This document shows, in pieces, positions 60,165-64,000 of a stretch of 64,000 nucleotides of DNA (within the stretch, counting starts at the first letter, position 1; each line of letters opens with the position of its first letter). The notes beneath the pieces were generated by a model. It made no database searches and was not told where the DNA came from. It worked only from the letters and a program-made list of their open reading frames with translations. Where the stretch lies: the NCBI GenBank assembly GCA_050951605.1, contig JBMNJJ010000003.1, positions 357,242-421,241 of the forward strand. The letters run 5' to 3'. This stretch comes from DUTS01 sp050951605. Lineage in GTDB: Bacteria > Bacillota > Peptococcia > DRI-13 > DTU073. A program made the position numbers and the translations under genes.

Positions 60165-61015
60165 TTTTAGAAAATGTTAATTATATCTATCAGCCTGATA
60201 CACAGTATGAAGTAAAGGCTTTGGAAAATATTAATTTGGTAATTAATGAGGGAGAGTTTATAGGCTTAATTGGGCACACAGGTTCGGGTAAATCTACCCT
60301 TGTTCAGCATTTGAACGGTTTATTAAAGCCAACAAAGGGAAGGGTAATTGTTGATGATTGTGAGATTTCGGCGAAAAGGGCTAATTTAAAGGAAATACGA
60401 AAAAAAGTAGGGCTTGTTTTTCAGTATCCGGAGCATCAGCTTTTTGAGGAAACTGTTTTTGAAGATGTTGCTTTTGGTCCTAAAAATTTAGGGCTATCTC
60501 CGGAGCAGGTTAAGAAAAGAGTTGAAAAGGCTTTAAAGATGGTTCATTTAGATGAAGAATATTATACTGCTTCGCCTTTTACTTTAAGTGGTGGGGAAAA
60601 GCGTCGCGTGGCTATAGCCGGCATTTTGGCGATAGCGCCTAAGTATTTAATTCTTGATGAACCTACAGCAGGTTTAGACCCTCGAGGGCGAGATGAAATT
60701 TTAGAGCAAGTGAAGGAACTTCATGAACAAGGAATAACTGTAATTTTAGTTTCACATAGTATGGATGACGTGGCTCGGTTGACTCAGCGTCTTGTGGTGA
60801 TGCATCAAGGATTAATTGTTTTTGACGAGGAGACACGTCAGGTTTTTTCACATTATGAATGTTTGCAAGAAATGGGACTAGATATTCCTACAGTAACGAA
60901 ATTAATGTTTAGGCTAAAAAACAAAGGTTGGTCAGTTCGACAGGATATTTTAACAGTAGAAGAGGCTAAACAAGAAATTTTGCAAGCAGTGAAAGAGGAA
61001 AAATCTCATGCTTAA
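60155..61015 (+). CDS. ecfA2: ECF transporter ATPase EcfA2
   Basis: 286 residues. Walker A GHTGSGKST, Q-loop VFQYPEHQ, signature TLSGGEKRR, Walker B LILDEPTAGLDP. Pairs with EcfA1 as a heterodimer. Overlaps ecfT by eight bases, and the whole module shares one transcript with truA. Confidence 0.96.
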   Translation: MPIVLENVNYIYQPDTQYEVKALENINLVINEGEFIGLIGHTGSGKSTLVQHLNGLLKPTKGRVIVDDCEISAKRANLKEIRKKVGLVFQYPEHQLFEETVFEDVAFGPKNLGLSPEQVKKRVEKALKMVHLDEEYYTASPFTLSGGEKRRVAIAGILAIAPKYLILDEPTAGLDPRGRDEILEQVKELHEQGITVILVSHSMDDVARLTQRLVVMHQGLIVFDEETRQVFSHYECLQEMGLDIPTVTKLMFRLKNKGWSVRQDILTVEEAKQEILQAVKEEKSHA

Positions 61016-61799
61016 AGATATTACGATTGGTCAATATATACCCAAAGATTCTGTAATTCATAAATTAGATCCTCGCACTAAAATTGTTTGTTTAGTGCTT
61101 TTTATGATAGGTCTTTTTCTGGTTAATAATGCTTTAGGTTATTTGTTTGTGACGATTTTTACTTTAGGCATAATTTATTTATCGCGCATTTCTTTAATCA
61201 CAATTCTTAAGGGCATAAAACCCCTCATGATTATTATTTTATTGACATTGGGGTTACATGTTTTTATGACCGAGGGAGAGATTATTTGGCGATGGGGTTT
61301 TTTAAAAATTACTTGGCAAGGTTTACGACAAGGAACTTTTATGGCGTTACGCTTGATTTATCTAGTGACGATTACTTCTTTATTAACGTTGACGACAACA
61401 CCGATCGCTTTGACTGACGGATTAGAAAAGGTTTTAAAGAGGCTTTTTGTACCCCTTGCTCATGAGTTAGCGATGATGATGACTATTGCTTTACGTTTTA
61501 TTCCAACATTAATTGATGAAACGGAAAAAATTATGAAGGCACAAATGGCACGTGGTGCTGATTTTGAAAGTGGTGGTCTTTTAAGCAGAGCAAAAAGTTT
61601 AATTCCCTTGCTTGTACCTCTCTTTTTAAGTTCTTTTAGGCGGGCTGATGAGTTGGCGATGGCTATGGAGGCACGTTGTTATCGCAGTGGGGAAAATAGG
61701 ACTAGAATGAAACAATTAATGATGGGATATAGTGATTATTTTGCCTTTGTTGTTATTGTTTTTTTCTTAGTTGTAACTATTTATAGTCGTTATGGATAG
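61008..61799 (+). CDS. ecfT: ECF transporter transmembrane protein EcfT
   Basis: 263 residues with about five to six membrane segments and the two coupling-helix motifs, AQMARGADFESG and AMEARCYRSG, that contact the ATPases. It transmits ATP hydrolysis to the S component. Ends a few bases before truA. Confidence 0.95.
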   Translation: MLKDITIGQYIPKDSVIHKLDPRTKIVCLVLFMIGLFLVNNALGYLFVTIFTLGIIYLSRISLITILKGIKPLMIIILLTLGLHVFMTEGEIIWRWGFLKITWQGLRQGTFMALRLIYLVTITSLLTLTTTPIALTDGLEKVLKRLFVPLAHELAMMMTIALRFIPTLIDETEKIMKAQMARGADFESGGLLSRAKSLIPLLVPLFLSSFRRADELAMAMEARCYRSGENRTRMKQLMMGYSDYFAFVVIVFFLVVTIYSRYG

Positions 61800-61807
61800 G
61801 AGAAAAC

Positions 61808-62554
61808 ATGCGTAATTTTAAACTTGTTTTAGCATATGAGGGAACTCATTATCATGGCTTTCAAATTCAAAAAGGAACAGGATTACCTACTATTCAGGGT
61901 GCTTTAGAAAAGGCTTTAAGTGTTTTAACTCAAGAAGAGATTAAAGTCATCGGAGCGGGAAGAACTGATGCAGGTGTACATGCAAGGGGACAGGTTGTTA
62001 ATTTTTATAGTAAGACTAAAATTCCTGTAGAAAAACTTCCTTTAGCGGTAAATACATTGTTACCCCGTGATATTGCTGTGGTAGAAGCAAAAGTTGTTCC
62101 GCTAGATTTTCATGCTTCTTTTAATGCACGCAGAAAAACTTATATTTATCTATTTTATAATGATCGAATCAGAGACCCTTTTTGGCATCGTTATGCCTGT
62201 CATGTACCTGTACCTCTAAAGGCGATCAAAGAAATGGAAAAAGCCTGTCAAATATTTAAAGGTAAACATGACTTTAGAGGTTTTTGTGCTAGTGCTACGA
62301 CCGCAAAGAGTTTTACAAGAACAATTTATGCTTGCTCTATAGAAAAAGTTGAGAAAATAATTAAATTTATGGTAACAGGAGATGGCTTTTTGTATAATAT
62401 GGTGAGGATTATGGGTGGCACAATTTTAGAAGTTGGTCAGGGTAAGAGAAAAGCCGAGGAGATTGCCTGTTTGTTACAGGATGGTCAGCGACAGTTAGCG
62501 GGAGTGACGTTGCCGCCTCAGGGGTTATATCTTTTGTCCGTAGAATATGATTAA
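61808..62554 (+). CDS. truA: tRNA pseudouridine(38-40) synthase TruA
   Basis: 248 residues. Catalytic Asp54 lies in GAGRTDAGVHARGQ; also AVNTLLPRDIAV, FHASFNARRKTYIYLFYN and GDGFLYNMVRIMGGT. It modifies the anticodon stem of many tRNAs. Follows ecfT by eight bases, the usual rplQ-ecf-truA-rplM order. Confidence 0.97.
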   Translation: MRNFKLVLAYEGTHYHGFQIQKGTGLPTIQGALEKALSVLTQEEIKVIGAGRTDAGVHARGQVVNFYSKTKIPVEKLPLAVNTLLPRDIAVVEAKVVPLDFHASFNARRKTYIYLFYNDRIRDPFWHRYACHVPVPLKAIKEMEKACQIFKGKHDFRGFCASATTAKSFTRTIYACSIEKVEKIIKFMVTGDGFLYNMVRIMGGTILEVGQGKRKAEEIACLLQDGQRQLAGVTLPPQGLYLLSVEYD

Positions 62555-62579
62555 AAAAAAGAGAACATGGTAAATTTCC

Positions 62580-62608
62580 TTGACACAGTTAGTTACGTGT
62601 ATTAAAAT
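62580..62608 (+). promoter_or_regulatory. rplM-rpsI promoter
   Basis: TTGACA (62580-62585), a 17-base spacer and TAAAAT (62603-62608). Confidence 0.8.
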
Positions 62609-62614
62609 AAATCA

Positions 62615-62700
62615 GTGGTCTCTGTAAAGAGAACGTTAAGTTATATTTGGCTCCCTTAGCCCCGGGGTCATTTATAATAAATTATTCATGTTTTGAGGAG
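62615..62700 (+). promoter_or_regulatory. Probable ribosomal L13 leader
   Basis: The UTR before rplM contains GTTCTC-like pairing around AGTGGTCTCTGTAAAGAGAACGTTAAG and GGCTCCCTTAGCCCCGGGG. It lies where Firmicutes carry the L13 leader that mediates autoregulation by L13. Assigned mainly from position and partial resemblance. Confidence 0.6.
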
Positions 62701-62709
62701 GGAACTAGA

Positions 62710-63144
62710 GTGCGTACCTTCATGGCTAAGGCACAGGATGTTTCTAGGAAATGGTATATTGTTGATGCTGCTGATAAGACTTTAGGTCGTTTAGCTTCAG
62801 AGATAGCAGCTATTTTAAAAGGAAAACACAAACCAATTTATACGCCTCATGTAGATGTAGGTGATTATGTGATTGTGGTTAATGCGGAAAAAGTAAAGTT
62901 AACAGGTAAAAAACTTCAAGATAAAATTTATTTTACACATTCCCGTTATCCAGGTGGTTTAAAAAAGATTAATTGTGAAGCACTTTTACAAAAAAGACCG
63001 GAATTAGTAATCGAAAAGGCTGTAAAAGGTATGTTACCACATAATCGATTGGGAGCAGCGATGTATAGGAAACTTAAAGTTTATAAAGGACCAGAGCATC
63101 CTCATCAGGCTCAACAACCGGAAGTTTGGGAATTACGGAATTAA
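62710..63144 (+). CDS. rplM: 50S ribosomal protein L13
   Basis: 144 residues (SRKWYIVDAADKTLGRLASEIA, and GMLPHNRLGAAMYRKLKVYKG). GTG 62710 (MRTFMAK) is eight bases after GGAGGG and is typical of the family. First gene of rplM-rpsI. Confidence 0.97.
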   Translation: MRTFMAKAQDVSRKWYIVDAADKTLGRLASEIAAILKGKHKPIYTPHVDVGDYVIVVNAEKVKLTGKKLQDKIYFTHSRYPGGLKKINCEALLQKRPELVIEKAVKGMLPHNRLGAAMYRKLKVYKGPEHPHQAQQPEVWELRN

Positions 63145-63162
63145 GGAAGGGAGGTATAACAA

Positions 63163-63555
63163 TTGGCACAGGTACAATATTATGGTACAGGTCGGCGTAA
63201 AACCTCTGTAGCTCGTGTACGTCTTGTACCGGGTAAAGGAGAGATTATAGTTAACCAACAGTCTTTAGAAGAGTATTTTGGTAAAAAGACTTTGGAAACA
63301 CTTGTTAAACAACCATTAGTTTTAACTAATACTGAGGGCAGATTTGATGTTATAGCAAAAGTAGAAGGTGGAGGCTTTACAGGACAGGTCGGTGCTATTC
63401 GTTTAGGGATTGCCAGGGCTTTACTGAAAGTCGACCGGGAAATGAGACCTATACTCAAGCGTGCCGGATTTTTGACTCGTGACCCCAGAATGAAGGAACG
63501 TAAGAAGTACGGTTTACAAGGGGCACGTCGTGCACCACAGTACTCCAAAAGATAA
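63163..63555 (+). CDS. rpsI: 30S ribosomal protein S9
   Basis: 130 residues (YYGTGRRKTSVARVRLVPG, and the C-terminal KKYGLQGARRAPQYSKR whose last arginine contacts the P-site tRNA). TTG 63163 follows GGGAGG. Last recognised gene of the window. Confidence 0.97.
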   Translation: MAQVQYYGTGRRKTSVARVRLVPGKGEIIVNQQSLEEYFGKKTLETLVKQPLVLTNTEGRFDVIAKVEGGGFTGQVGAIRLGIARALLKVDREMRPILKRAGFLTRDPRMKERKKYGLQGARRAPQYSKR

Positions 63556-63611
63556 ATATATGTTTCATTACACACGAGTTTGTTTACAATTACAAAGTTT
63601 GCTTATCGCAA

Positions 63612-63653
63612 GCGCCAACCGTCAGGGGGGAGAATTCCCTTTGGCGGTTTTTT
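63612..63653 (+). terminator. Intrinsic terminator after rpsI
   Basis: CGCCAA (63613-63618) pairs with TTGGCG (63641-63646), with an inner AGGG/CCCT pairing, followed by six T residues. Confidence 0.8.
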
Positions 63654-64000
63654 GTTGTGTAAAAAAGCATATAAGAATGTATAAATTATTAAATCCGGAC
63701 GCAGTTTTAATCCCTCGTAAGCCTGTATAATTCGTATGTGTAGGTGGTTTCGATATTTCCTCCCGTAGGTTATACCCTGCGTATGAATACTCATTACCTT
63801 CCACGAGCAAACTTTGTCATTCTTCACTGCTCACGAGCAAACTCGCTTGTCATTTTCTCATTTTTTATATATTTTTTTATATTTTTTAAGGTAATAAAAC
63901 CCGAGAGCAAACTTTGTCACTACAAGGGAAGAAACAGCGAGAAGCCTTGCAACAACTACATTTCATCACGAGCAAACTTTGTAACTACGTGAGCAAACTT
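63654..64000. repeat. Non-coding end region with interspersed GAGCAAACTT repeats
   Basis: No gene is supported here. GAGCAAACTTTGT or close variants occur five times: about 63805, 63835 (GAGCAAACTCGCTTGT), 63904, 63970 and 63991 (cut by the window end), several preceded by CAC and followed by CATT or ACTAC. Spacing is irregular (roughly 20-70 bases), so this is not a CRISPR array. It may be the edge of a repeat-rich intergenic region. Confidence 0.6.

Noticed and set aside
63530..63730. 66-codon frame after rpsI
   Set aside because: It runs through the rpsI terminator and has no ribosome binding site.
63800..64000. Possible CRISPR array from repeated GAGCAAACTT units
   Set aside because: Repeats are only 13-20 bases, imperfect, and spaced about 20 to 70 bases apart, unlike the regular repeat-spacer pattern of CRISPR.

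Overview
The window comes from a low-GC, Gram-positive bacterium of the Bacillota, most likely a spore-forming member of the Clostridia (Peptococcaceae-like). The evidence is AT-rich coding sequence with TTG/GTG starts and strong AGGAGG ribosome binding sites; a ctsR-mcsA-mcsB-clpC heat-shock operon; a Spo0H-type sigma factor; a CarD-like regulator; S-layer-homology (SLH) proteins; a SipW/TasA-like cluster; a cysteine T-box; and the Firmicute order of the rpoBC, str, S10, spc and alpha ribosomal operons. I cannot name a genus from sequence alone.

Layout. 1-2320: 3' part of a 23S rRNA, a 5S rRNA, a small fold-back element abutting a truncated second 5S copy, and tRNA-Asn, tRNA-Gly, tRNA-Asn. 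2500-7860: a SigH-like sigma factor, then the CtsR-controlled ctsR-mcsA-mcsB-clpC operon. 7870-11950: an accessory cell-surface cluster (SipW-type signal peptidase, TasA/CalY-like protein, SLH protein, acidic membrane-anchored protein). 12038-18830: radA, a reverse-strand conserved gene, carD, yacL (PIN-TRAM), ispD, ispF and gltX, with no disA. 18840-22000: an accessory island between gltX and cysE holding two surface proteins with a phage-type C-type-lectin-like domain, one of which ends in a GC-rich segment like the variable region of a diversity-generating retroelement (DGR), plus a decayed third copy fused to a second gltX 3' end. 22070-26480: Cys T-box, cysE, cysS, mrnC, rlmB, sigH. 26630-43780: three tRNAs, tuf, rpmG-secE-nusG, rplK-rplA, L10 leader with rplJ-rplL, rpoB-rpoC, an L7Ae-like gene, rpsL-rpsG-fusA and a second tuf. 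43810-59290: S10, spc and alpha operons from rpsJ to rplQ, including secY, adk, map, infA and rpoA. 59340-63660: the ECF transporter module ecfA1-ecfA2-ecfT, truA, rplM and rpsI. 63660-64000: non-coding sequence with a short interspersed repeat.

How it works together. Most of the window is a housekeeping super-locus: transcription (RpoA/B/C, NusG, SigH), translation (ribosomal proteins, two EF-Tu genes, EF-G, IF-1, GluRS, CysRS, tRNAs), secretion (SecE, SecY), protein quality control (CtsR, McsAB, ClpC) and RNA modification (RlmB, TruA, Mini-III). Regulation visible in the DNA includes many TTGACA-N17-TAAAAT promoters, a CtsR operator, an L10 leader, a probable L13 leader, a Cys T-box and several intrinsic terminators.

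The two accessory regions are the most interesting parts. Both encode surface-displayed proteins anchored by SLH domains. The island downstream of gltX carries a strong candidate hypervariable protein whose reverse transcriptase and template repeat are not in this window.
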